A DNA stretch of 64,000 nucleotides, taken from positions 20,359,151 to 20,423,150 of the forward strand of contig OX438755.1 in NCBI GenBank assembly GCA_949316235.1. Reading direction: 5' to 3'. The translations under genes were made by a program, and so were the position numbers. Positions 18,616 through 28,432 of the stretch are shown here, in pieces. The stretch is from Oegoconia quadripuncta (Eukaryota; Arthropoda; Insecta; Lepidoptera; Autostichidae). Under the pieces are notes generated by a model that saw nothing but the letters and a program-made list of their open reading frames with translations, did no database searches and was not told the origin of the DNA. Every line of letters begins with the position of its first letter. Within the stretch, counting starts at the first letter, position 1.

Positions 18616-18989
18616 GAAGATTCAAGTCTGTATTTATTGTACCGATTGCAGAATAAGATGAATACTAATATATGGCTTTATTTTGTCTTTTCTGAGAGTT
18701 CTATCTTGACCTCGATTGTTCCGTAGTCATGTTCCGAATGAATAATATGTTTACGTCATTGAGGGTACTTTAAAATCTGTGAATGTATATTACTTCAAAA
18801 GTTAGGGTTAGGCTCTCAAGTAAGTTTTCTTATTAGCTACCTACATGCCGTACCGTAAAAATGTTTGCGTTCGATTGCTAATAATTTACCGTTTAGCTCG
18901 CTTGCGTTCGATCGCAAAATTCCACATAAGCGCCATAGAAGCAAGGATAAGAGGATAAACGTCTAATGGGTAGACGTATCCCGTTACCC

Positions 18990-19180
18990 TAATTAAAATC
19001 AAAATCAAAAATCAAAAATATTTTATTCAATGTAGGATACAAAAATATCACTTATTGAAAGTCAACATGTTATTTTTTTTTAAACTACATCGCTTCACAA
19101 GGTGTTATTGTTCGAGAAAAGAAGCGACAAGAAACTCCGCAACAACACATCTTTTCAATTAGTTTCCATCTTTACAATAA
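18990..19180. repeat. LINE-type tail with (TCAAAA)n
   Basis: AAAATCAAAATCAAAAATCA leads into TATTTTATTCAATGTAGGAT and AAAGAAGCGACAAGAAACTC. Related tails are at 15840-15945, 33465-33540, 33640-33800, 37440-37590, 45445-45600, 46150-46290 and 55500-55665. Confidence 0.55.
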
Positions 19181-20013
19181 TATTACATTTTATATTACAA
19201 TACAATACAATACAAATACTCTTTATTGCGCAAAATAATTTACAATAATTTTGATTCATATTTCTTGATTGATTCATGAAACAATATATTACATATTACA
19301 AAACAATAGCAATTAACGACCAGCTAACACCAGACCTCCTTATCGCCAAAATAATCATCTACCCTGTAATAACCCTTCTTACACAGAGTTTATTTAATGT
19401 GGCGTTTAAATTTCTGCTCTGTTTTAACAGAGCAGAAATGTTCTGGTATTTTATTGTAAAAGTGTATGCCGTGTCCTTCTATGGCGCTTATGTGGAATTT
19501 ACTTCTAGGGCGCATACGTGGTACCAAATTTAGCAAGCGTACGCAATTTTTTTACCTAGAACTGCGTTAGTACTATATTAACATATCAACTTAACATCAG
19601 GTGTGATTGAGGTCACGTACCAACCCGTTGTGCATAAAAAAATATTAATTCTGTGCTAGTACGACGGTTAGCTGCCCTTCATACTCCATCTCAACTTTCT
19701 ATTGCATAGTGTGTTAATTTAATAATGACTGGATATATTTTTCGTTTTTGTTTTAATCGAATCGGGCTTTATGTCGCGGTAATCCAAATCTATGCTACTA
19801 CAATTATTATTATTTAATCTATCGACTGTAATGTAGGCGGAATATGATACAAAGTTACGACATTTATCAGTGTTGTCAGAGATATCCCAATAGGTATCTA
19901 TGTATAATGAATGACAGTAGCTCGTTTTTGTTTTGTTAAAATACCCGTTGTTTTCCACTGTCTTCAACGAGTTCGATACTTTATTACAACGAGACTATAC
20001 ACACATTATTATC

Positions 20014-20379
20014 TGTGTGCGAAGTGTGAGTTCTTCTTCTTATTTTTGAGGATGGCAACCAGTCAACATCACTGTCGAGGGACATTACTGCCAGTTTCGA
20101 GTGAAAATTTTCATTTCTCTTATTTCTTCAGTTTATAAGTCAGTCTCAGTCAAAACAAGTAATTCGTCGTATACAGAGTCTAGTCACGGTCAAGTCATTC
20201 TTTGTCTCGTTTTTAACTTTACCATCGCGTTCGCGTTTACGAAAAAAGTCCCTATGAAAAAAATCGTTTTGCAAACTATCCGCTAGAGGCGCTGCACATT
20301 TCTCCATACAAATCGTCACGTAAACGTGAACGCGATATTAAAGTTAAGCCGAAACAAAACTCACACTCCGCCCTCTGAA
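20014..20379 (+). mobile_element. MITE, copy with internal insertion
   Basis: It opens with TGTGTGCGAAGTGTGAGTT, is interrupted at about 20033-20195, then continues TTTGTCTCGTTTTTAACTTT to CAAAACTCACACTCCGCCCT. The uninterrupted copy is 27954-28150. The ends are inverted (GTGCGAG.TTTGTCTCG against CGAAACAAAACTCACAC). Confidence 0.65.
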
Positions 20380-20390
20380 TGGGTGATATT

Positions 20391-20530
20391 GATGTCGATT
20401 CGGTTGCACATGAACTAAACTAAAACCAGATTTAGACTGGTGCTGTCACGTTATATTGTTCCAGAGAGAAAAAGACAGACCTACTTTAAAATTAGTTTTA
20501 GTTTAGTTTGCGCACAACCGAATCGACACC
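20391..20530. mobile_element. Solo MITE with about 40-bp inverted ends
   Basis: GATGTCGATTCGGTTGCACA and AACTAAACTAAAAC at the left, inverted TTTTAGTTTAGTTTGCGCAC and CCGAATCGACACC at the right. The interrupted relative is at 56092-57123. Confidence 0.7.
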
Positions 20531-21413
20531 ACTGACACTCATTAAATTATCTAAGCTAGTCGAAAAACCACTTTCCAACTATCGTGACTTAATGAAAGAA
20601 AACTTACAAAGAGATGCCCTAATAATATTTATGGCAAACTCTCGTGCCTTTACTATATTGCAATTTTTGATATTATTATTAAATTAAAAGAATTGTAAGA
20701 GCTTTTCTTTTGTAATTGATTATATTTTAATGTTTGTGACTGTAACATTATCCTTAGTACTTAAGTGAAATTGCTTTTAAAGATTGGCTGTGAAACAGCA
20801 CAGAAGTGATATAGCAGTATTTGTAACATTATGTGTACTTATTTTAGTAATTAATATAAAAATTACTAATGTCACTTCGTATTTAAAATGATTTTATTAT
20901 AATTTATTTTACTTATTACATAAATTTATTATTTATTAAAATAGACCAGTGAAACCGTTTCCCCAGATTATTGTGATTTCACTGGTGTCGCATCCATCAT
21001 GGTTGATATATCTTTGTTACTTCTTAATCCGTTAATAACAGTTTTGGGAAATTTCCCAGAAAATATTTGATCTGGCAGTTTCATCTCCAAAGACCATGAT
21101 ATTTCTTAATTCGTTATTATACTGTTTCAACAGGAGATTGAAAACTGCCTGGCAGTTTCGAGAAGTTTCCCAGAATATAATAGAATACATTTTATAATCC
21201 TATTAATATACTGCTTGAATAGGTGATAGTAAAGTACGTAGCAGTTTTGGGAGGTTTCACAGGAAATAATTTTTCTTTAATTTTATCCCCAAAGACCCTG
21301 ATATTTCTTAATCCTATTATATACTGTTTGAATAAGAGGTTGAAAACTGCCTGGCAGTTTTGTTTCTCAGGAAATAATTTGTCTCGTAATTTCATTCCCA
21401 AAGACTAATCTTA

Positions 21414-21772
21414 AGGTCTTAGCATACGTGACGTGTTTATTCTCGTGCCGGACGGAACGGGACGATTTTTTGACATCGTTGCATTTAAAAACATAGCAAT
21501 AAAATACACGTGGCGAGAAACACGGGCGGAACGGGACGGCAATAGAAAAAACATCGTTATGGCATCTTCTTCATCTAATGCTACGGCAACCATTGCTAGT
21601 TCTTCAAAAGTAAAATCGAACATTTTGTGCTGAAATATGGTTGCAGCACTAGCACGACTATCGTTGAACACCGTCACTGTACGTATGTTTTAAAACCACT
21701 TTCACGTTAGGAACTATACCTGTCCCGTCTCCGTTCCGTCCGAGAAATTACCCGTCACGTATGCTAAGACCT
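21414..21772 (-). mobile_element. PIF/Harbinger-like non-autonomous element, copy 1
   Basis: Inverted ends AGGTCTTAGCATACGTGACG / CGTCACGTATGCTAAGACCT, flanked by TTA on both sides (21411-21413, 21773-21775). On the minus strand it carries a small open frame starting MTVFNDSRASAATIFQHKMF and containing ALDEED, as if an N-terminal transposase piece was captured. It is inverted relative to copies 2 and 3. Confidence 0.75.
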
Positions 21773-21991
21773 TTAATCCTTTAATATACTGTTTGAATAG
21801 GAGGTTGAAAACCGCCTGTCAGTTTTGGGAAGTTTCCCAGAACATAATTTTACTGGCAGTGTCATCTCAAAAAACCGTGATATTTCTTAATCCGTTAATA
21901 TACTGTTCGAAGAAGAGGTTGATATCTGCCTGTCAGTTTTGAGATAATTTATAGGAAATAATTTTTCTGGCATTTCATCCCCAAAGACTAA

Positions 21992-22349
21992 AGGTCTTAG
22001 CATACGTGACGGGTAATTTCTCGGACGGAACGGAGACGGGACGGGATAGCTCCTAACGTGAAAGTGGTTTTAAAACATACGTACAGTGACGGTGTTCAAC
22101 GATAGTCGTGCTAGTGCTGCAACCATATTTCAGCACAAAATGTTCGATTTTACTTTTGAAGAACTAGCAATGGTTGCCGTAGCATTAGATGAAGAAGATG
22201 CCATAACGATGTTTTTTCTATTGCCGTCCCGTTCCGCCCGTGTTTCTCGCCACGTGTATTTTATTGCTATGTTTTTAAATGCAACGATGTCAAAAAATCG
22301 TCCCGTTCCGTCCGGCACGAGAATAAACACGTCACGTATGCTAAGACCT
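21992..22349 (+). mobile_element. PIF/Harbinger-like element, copy 2
   Basis: Near-identical to copy 1 but reversed. The frame MTVFND...VALDEEDAITMFF is open on the plus strand. Flanks are TAA on the left and TTA on the right, so one duplication base has changed. It lies 219 bp from copy 1 in the same tandem array. Confidence 0.75.
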
Positions 22350-22806
22350 TTAATATATCTTAATTCTATAATATACTGTTTGAATATGAGGTTGAAAACT
22401 GCCTGGTAGTTTTGGGAAGTTTCTCAGAACATAAACTGGCAGTTTCATCTCAAAAGACCATGATATTTCTTAATCCGTTATTATTCTGTTTAGAAGGTTG
22501 AAAAACTGCTTGAAATTCAGGAAAATTTGACAAAAAAAAATTCTGGCAGTTTCATCTGTCCATTTATGAATCCAATAATGGACTAGGGGATAAATCAATA
22601 CTTCGTGATATTACCAACCCCCTTCTACATAGCCACTTACTGCCTGTATAGACATTGTAATGTAATTATTGTCTATTTGTATTAAATTGCATTTTGAAAT
22701 GTTGTACTTACAGTTGTAATCCATGTACTTTATATTACACTTAAAATAAATTGCGCTTTTATAAAAATGTGTTATGTTTTATTTTCACCTTGAATATCGA
22801 CTTTTA

Positions 22807-23112
22807 GGCCCGTATTAATAAACAAATCTCAATACAAATCTTGAGGCTGTATCAACCGAGATGCGTCTTAAGCAGTTGACGCTATCTTAAGCTCCGTGCT
22901 AATTTATAAACCAATCTTGAGGTCTACTATGCTGGGATCACTTCTCTAGTATTGCCTCCGCGGCGAATGAATTAAGCGCACCTCTCAAGTGAGTACTGCT
23001 TGAGTATGCACATGTGTTCCAGGTCTCAAGTTAGGTTTATTAATCAACACGTTTACTTGAGACCGCTCACAACGCTGTTCTCAATCTTGAGAATGGTTTA
23101 TTAACACGGGCC
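22807..23112. mobile_element. Long-TIR foldback MITE, copy 1
   Basis: Ends GGCCCGTATTAATAAAC and GTTTATTAACACGGGCC, flanked by TTA on both sides. Subterminal blocks such as TCTTGAGGCTGTATCAACCG are shared with 23644-24000 and 49221-49546. Confidence 0.75.
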
Positions 23113-23239
23113 TTAAAACTTTTGAGTAAACTATGAAGATCTTTACCACGGAGTGTGTCTTGCATAAAAAGAAGTGACAGAATGGTTCTGAAATGGAAAT
23201 ATAAGAAAAGGGGACAACAACTTAGTAACAACATTGCTA

Positions 23240-23610
23240 TGATACTATACCGGATGAGTTTTTTTTCCTTAACGAAAAAAATAGGGCTTATTAGGTAAGT
23301 GAAATAGAAGGTCTTGGCATAGTTTTTTTTTTCAAAACCATCATCCGATAAGGCGTTGTGACATTTGACGGTCGCATTTGTAGCCTGTTCCAGATGATTA
23401 CATCATTTAATTAAATAAATAAAAAACTTAGTCAAAATTTGAGTGCCAAATAAATTTTGCATCATAGGAACCCGACGAATCCCGCCTGTTACATATCAAT
23501 CTCCGGGCGGCGCGTGCGTCGATGATGGTTTACAAAAAAGGAAAAAATAAACTTGCTATACTAATTACTACTACTTTCCGAAACATTGAAAAATTTGGAA
23601 AATTGAAACG
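23240..23610. mobile_element. Foldback MITE, relative of 5590-5830
   Basis: CCGGATGAGTTTTTTTTCCT and AAAACCATCATCCGA are echoed by the inverted CGATGATGGTTTACAAAAAA. Confidence 0.45.
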
Positions 23611-23643
23611 CACTGCTGGATAAGGTAATACTTACGAAACTTA

Positions 23644-24000
23644 GGCCCGTTTTAATAAACTAATCTCAATACAAGTCTTGAGGTTCTATCAACCGAGATG
23701 CGCCCTGTCTCAAGCTCCGTGCTAATTTATAAATCAATCTTGAGGTCTACTCAGCTGAGATCACTTCTCAAGTATACGCCTCCGCGGCGAATGAATGCTA
23801 GTCTTGAGTTTCGTTTATTAATACGTGATACTCGGCGCACCTCTCAAGTGAGTACTGCTTGAGAAGTGATCTCAGCTGAGTAGACCTCAAGATTGTTTTA
23901 TAAATTAGCACGGAGCTTGAGATAGCGTCAACTTCTTAAGACGCATCTCGGGTGATACAGCCTCAAGACTTGTATTAAGATTGGTTTATTAATACGGGTC
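23644..24000. mobile_element. Long-TIR foldback MITE, copy 2
   Basis: GGCCCGTTTTAATAAACTAA at the left and TTGGTTTATTAATACGGGTC at the right. The arms are about 150 bp and inverted (AGGTCTACTCAGCTGAGATC against GATCTCAGCTGAGTAGACCT). TTA precedes it; the right flank is TAT, so the duplication is not intact. Confidence 0.75.
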
Positions 24001-24609
24001 TATGATCGCGGTCAACTGAGCTTGCTATAAATGCTTGCGATTATTTCGCGTAATGTGAACGCCATGCTATATAAGTATAGCATTATGTCCTTAATTGCTA
24101 TACAGCAAAATAGTATAGCGTAGTCTGAAAAGAGCTTTACTGAGGTACATCACAAAGAACATAACACTCGTAATTTTTCGTCGAGGGTTAATAAAATAGA
24201 ACAACATAATATTTTTCATAAGTATACTTTTATTTTTTAACTACATTTTATTATTCGACTCTCCAATAAATCACAGTTTGTTAATGCTTACAGCTAAATC
24301 TATTCTACAGTTAAACATTCATCGCACTTCACACTGTTCTCATAACAAACTAAATACTAACTAGTTAATTTACTCTTTGTGACATGATTTCACGACAGAT
24401 TTTGGTGAAGACAAGACGTGAGTAATGCAAGAATACACAACGTGATCCAGCTACTTTCACAATGTATAAAACTCCTGAAGCAGTGCCAAATAAAGGAAAA
24501 TATTAGTCACTATTGTTATTCAATATTTTAAGTGAGAATTCTGGCGTCACGTGAAGCTGGAATCATCATTGTCATACGCACAGACTGCTTTACCTATGAT
24601 CATAATTAG

Positions 24610-25435
24610 TAATGCAACGGATCTCTGTTTCTGTTTCCGCAAGTGCGGAAGTTCCGCGCGCTTTTCAACATTCGTTTCTGCTTCTGCTTCCGCTACTTTT
24701 ATAACGGAGATACAATCGGAAGTTTACGACGGCTGAGCGTTACGCATGCTGGTCTTATATACGAAGAACGCCGGAACAGATTGTTAGGTGCAAAAGCGGC
24801 CAAATTAAGGGCTTAGCATACGTGACGGGTAATTTCTCGGACGGAACGGAGACGGGACGGGATAGTTCCTAACGTGAAAGTGGTTTTAAAACATACGTAC
24901 AGTGACGGTGTTCAACGATAGTCGTGCTAGTGCTGCAACCATATTTCAGCACAAAATGTTCGATTTTACTTTTGAAGAACTAGCAATGGTTGCCGTAGCA
25001 TTAGATGAAGAAGATGCCATAACGATGTTTTTTCTATTGCCGTCCCGTTCCGCCCGTGTTTCTCGCCACGTGTATTTTATTGCTATGTTTTCAAATGCAA
25101 CAATGTCAAAAAATCGTCCCGTTCCGTCCGGCACGAGAATAAACACGTCACGTATGCTAAGACCTTTACTTTTTATAATATATAACTTACCACTACTTAA
25201 TTTTGAATATTAATAAAATGTTCAGTTGCAAAGTTGCAATATTGTTTTCTACAGTAGATTTCTAATATATCTATTTCTAATCTAGATTTGGTGTATTTGA
25301 TACTTAATAAAGAAATATATTTGTAAATTTGTTTTTTTTTTCATATTATTTACACTTCCGTTTCTGCTAAAATTTACTTTTGACATCTGTTTCCGTTTCT
25401 GGTTTCGCTAAGACACTTCCGTTGCATCACTAATC
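24610..25435. mobile_element. TIR element with probable 6-bp target duplication
   Basis: Ends TTAGTAATGCAACGGA and TCCGTTGCATCACTAA, with TCATAA on both outer sides. The interior has CTGTTTCTGTTTCCGCAAG-type repeats. The superfamily is uncertain (hAT-like ends but a short duplication). Confidence 0.5.
24808..25165 (+). mobile_element. PIF/Harbinger-like element, copy 3
   Basis: Ends AGGGCTTAGCATACGTGACG and CGTCACGTATGCTAAGACCT, flanked by TTA on both sides (24805-24807, 25166-25168). It keeps the same open frame as copies 1 and 2 with one or two residue changes. Confidence 0.75.
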
Positions 25436-25569
25436 ATAATTTATATGCCAAAAAACGGCATAAATAGTGCCACCTAAACATACAATAACTTCGTTGTTTA
25501 TAGTACCTACTATTCCAGTAAGTATACAGTTTTTTGATAGTATCAAAATAACTGAATTCCACTTTGTGT

Positions 25570-26455
25570 CATCGTAGTAAGACGAGTAAACAATTCAACA
25601 ACAGGATAGCATACAGGACTATAGATAAAGCATCGATAGTGTTGTAACAACAAAACTGTTTAAATAGTCAGTAACGATGAGTTGTAGGTAAACAGTAAAA
25701 GTATTAATATATTAAAAAAAAATAATGAGAAAAGTTTTGCATATAATAACAATTTACATGCAATATGCAATAATAATGATGGCAAGATGGCAAATCGTTC
25801 CAAAATTTTCAATTTTCCTACTAATTTTTTATACACTGTGGTGGGGACGAGACATGCGACAGACTTCAATTAGCAATTCTACAACTTAATCGGAGTAAAA
25901 AAGTGATATAGTCGTAAAATGCTTACTTTTTGAGATATTCGTTGTTTTTAATAATTTTCAAGTTAAAAAATCTCAAGGATTGTGAGAGGTCACATAACTT
26001 AGCCACAATGTATGCAGAAGCGTGAAATGTAAAGTTACTGGCCAGTACTTTTGTGATTTCAGTCACAGAATATATAACACTTCAGTTTGGTCTCTGTTCC
26101 TTTCCTATTCACTCTCTCGGCTAATGAATAATGTACAACGAAGCACTATTGTTAATTTATTTATTTTGAATCACAAATTAATTAAGTTAAAATTGCAAAA
26201 TTGGACCTATGTTTATTAACATTATTTGCTAGTTTATTAACATTATCAGAAATACGTAGTTTAAGTCTGTCGCATATCACGTTCCCACGATGTATACGTA
26301 TATTTCGTATATACTTTTCTATGAGTTTGAAAAACTTTTGGAAGAAAGCCCCTTATTAAATATTGCTTGACGGATATTGTTGAGCACTCCTTACTTATGT
26401 CAACTGTTAATAACAAAATAGTCCCTATTACAATAAAAATAAGTAGGTAACGGTT
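25570..26455. other. No gene seen
   Basis: AT-rich sequence. Short open frames here have neither family resemblance nor splice context. Confidence 0.4.
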
Positions 26456-26539
26456 TTGTATGTGGTACTTGCGGAATTCACAGCGGCGCCATCTGTATTT
26501 AGTTTTCAGTGTTAAGCTATCATTTCTTGAAACTTAATT

Positions 26540-26785
26540 AATTACGTTGAAACTTAATTAATTACGTTGAAACTTAACCTATAGCTTTACTTTCAAGTTC
26601 AGTTTTTACTAAACAAAATTGATTTACCTGTGGTAACATAACCTAGGGAGCTACCATGACATTTATTTCCATGCAGTTTACTGTAAGACTGAGATCCACT
26701 TATGCGTTTATGTACAAGACTATCTCCTATCTCACTTAAATTGAGCGGCGTTTGAATGGAAATATGAGATCATGGTAGCCCCGTA
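26540..26785. mobile_element. Small MITE next to a 21-bp tandem duplication
   Basis: GAAACTTAATTAATTACGTT is repeated at 26530-26575. GGAGCTACCATGACATTTAT at 26649 is inverted at ATATGAGATCATGGTAGCCC near 26782, giving a roughly 135-bp element. Confidence 0.5.
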
Positions 26786-27243
26786 ATCTACTTAATAAAT
26801 CCATGTCGTGATATACATGTCACTAACAGTAAAGATCACAATCATTTTATCCGATACGATCACATAAAAAATCTCACAAATGATTTATGGTGGCTCTGCC
26901 GCCCTTACAATATTAAAATACTCCCTGTTACATTCAAGTCAAAAAGTCAATTTAAACAATAAATAAATGTCCATTTAGTAAGTCACAATAATCTATGTAA
27001 AACTTAAATTAAATATCAGCTAATCGGCAAGTAATACTATAAACACAAACGCATTCATACCGGACACATTCTGTCATGTTTCAACATTTTGCTGATGGAA
27101 TGTGTTCGTAATGAATTAATATAGGTGAAATTAATTGGATCCTATAATTAAATTGGTCTGATGTACAGGTTCCGTAACGCAGGCGTAGCTACAACGGTTC
27201 ACAGGGGATATTAACTGTGGCATTAATTAGTTTAACTAATGTT

Positions 27244-27813
27244 GGCCATATGCATAGCTGGGCATTAACTCGTTAATCGTTAATTAATTAACGGATAAAC
27301 TATTAAGTTAACTTCAAAAAATATTAACGGACACATTAACTTCCGTAAAATTTCCCAAAGTCCGTTAATCGTTAATATTAGGCAAAGATATTTTAACGCC
27401 AAAACTTGCTTTCAGACGAGAACTTTAACATATTAATGTTCATGAAGGGGAATATCCACATTATAGCTCAGGGAAAATACGGTTTGACCTCGGAAAAACG
27501 AATAACCGCGATTTTCTTGAAACATTTAATAAAGTGTTCTAAATGTAATAACAATTGCTAAACAATAAGCATTTGTAAGAAACGCAAGTATGTACTAAGT
27601 AACTAAATAAGCTACAGTTAAAAAATCTGTTTCTTTAAAAAAAAAATGATCAATTCAAAACATTTAGGGAAATTATCACTACAAAATATTAGCCCTCATT
27701 TTTATTTCATAAGCAATGCAGCTCGACGACATGCGTTAGATCTTCCGAAAAGTTAGCTTTTACTAATGCATTGTTAACTATTTAATTAACGGTGCCCAGC
27801 TATGGCCATATGC
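27244..27813. mobile_element. DNA element with apparent 10-bp target duplication
   Basis: GGCCATATGC occurs at 27244-27253 and 27804-27813, flanking inverted ends ATAGCTGGGCA / TGCCCAGCTAT. The left interior repeats CGTTAATCGTTAATTAATTA. A 10-bp duplication is long for hAT and closer to Mutator-like elements. No transposase was seen. Confidence 0.65.
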
Positions 27814-27953
27814 GCTCGCATGTATCAACGGAATCCCCAAAAAAACTTCTAAATTAGTAACAAAATATTCTTTGTGACAATCTCCTTACATTTTCTAAGT
27901 ACGTTATTTATTTCTAATTATTCTTGGATGGAATGTCAAAGGATAAATTGTTC

Positions 27954-28150
27954 TGTGTGCGAAGTGCGAGTTTTGTCTCGTTTTTAACTTTACCATCGCG
28001 TTCGCGATTACGCAAAAAGTATCTATGAAAAAAATCGTTTTGCAAACTATCCGCTAGAGGCGCTGCTCATTTCTCCATACAAATCGTCACGTAAACGTGA
28101 ACGCGGAAGTAAAGTTGAGTCGAAACAAAACTCACACTCCGCCCTCTGAA
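27954..28150 (+). mobile_element. MITE, uninterrupted copy, just past the CAT-B 3' end
   Basis: TGTGTGCGAAGTGCGAGTTT to CTCACACTCCGCCCTCTGAA, with an internal arm ACCATCGCGTTCGCG against ACGTGAACGCGG. It ends 7 bases before the CAT-B poly-A signal, on the side away from the coding sequence. Confidence 0.65.
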
Positions 28151-28156
28151 GCGAAA

Positions 28157-28162
28157 TTTATT
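28157..28162 (-). terminator. Candidate CAT-B polyadenylation signal
   Basis: TTTATT on the plus strand is AATAAA on the gene strand, 62 bases past the TAA stop. It is the nearest canonical signal and would give a short 3'UTR ending before or inside the adjacent MITE. Confidence 0.6.
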
Positions 28163-28223
28163 CGCAGACAATTTTACTTAACAGCATTGTATTCCATTGA
28201 AAAAGTCTGCAGATTGTAAATGA

Positions 28224-28432
28224 TTAAAATTTGGTGGTGATGTGATTATCCTCTATTACGTTACCATTCTGTTTCACATCCATTCTGTTACCACTGTGTT
28301 TCTCCTCAACTATGTTACCATTGTGTTTCCCCTCTATTTTGCTATTGATACCGTTAGTGGTCACAGCGGCATCCACGTTCTTCTCATTTAAAGAGCTATT
28401 CCGGATCCCGTAAATGAAGTAAATCAGGTAAC
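28224..28432 (-). CDS. CAT-B exon 11 (terminal)
   Basis: [19 protein letters not shown] finishes the last helix. A polar cytosolic tail then ends HITTKF and TAA. Residues 590-616 are [18 protein letters not shown] and KQNGNVIED, a 27-bp unit repeated three times. Acceptor ATCTACAG. Confidence 0.93.

Larger units (their letters stand above)
20995..22560. repeat. Degenerate tandem array, interrupted by two MITEs
   Basis: About eight units of roughly 80-117 bp share GATATTTCTTAATCCGTTA, ATACTGTTTGAATAGGAGG, TGAAAACTGCCTGGCAGTTT and GGGAAGTTTCCCAGAA. Starts lie near 21025, 21105, 21197, 21308, 21773, 21890, 22356 and 22466. The PIF/Harbinger-like MITEs at 21414 and 21992 split it. Confidence 0.8.
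24480..25560. mobile_element. Foldback-family copy split by nested elements
   Basis: Outer pieces 24480-24600 (AATTCTGGCGTCACGTGAAG) and 25435-25560 (GGCATAAATAGTGCCACC) match the 12.2-kb family. Between them lies an element with TTAGTAATGCAACGGA / TCCGTTGCATCACTAA ends, which itself holds the Harbinger-like copy 3. Confidence 0.65.

Noticed and set aside
22086..22409. Small conserved gene MTVFNDSRAS...
   Set aside because: It occurs identically in three transposon copies bounded by inverted ends and TTA; it is part of the element, not a host gene.
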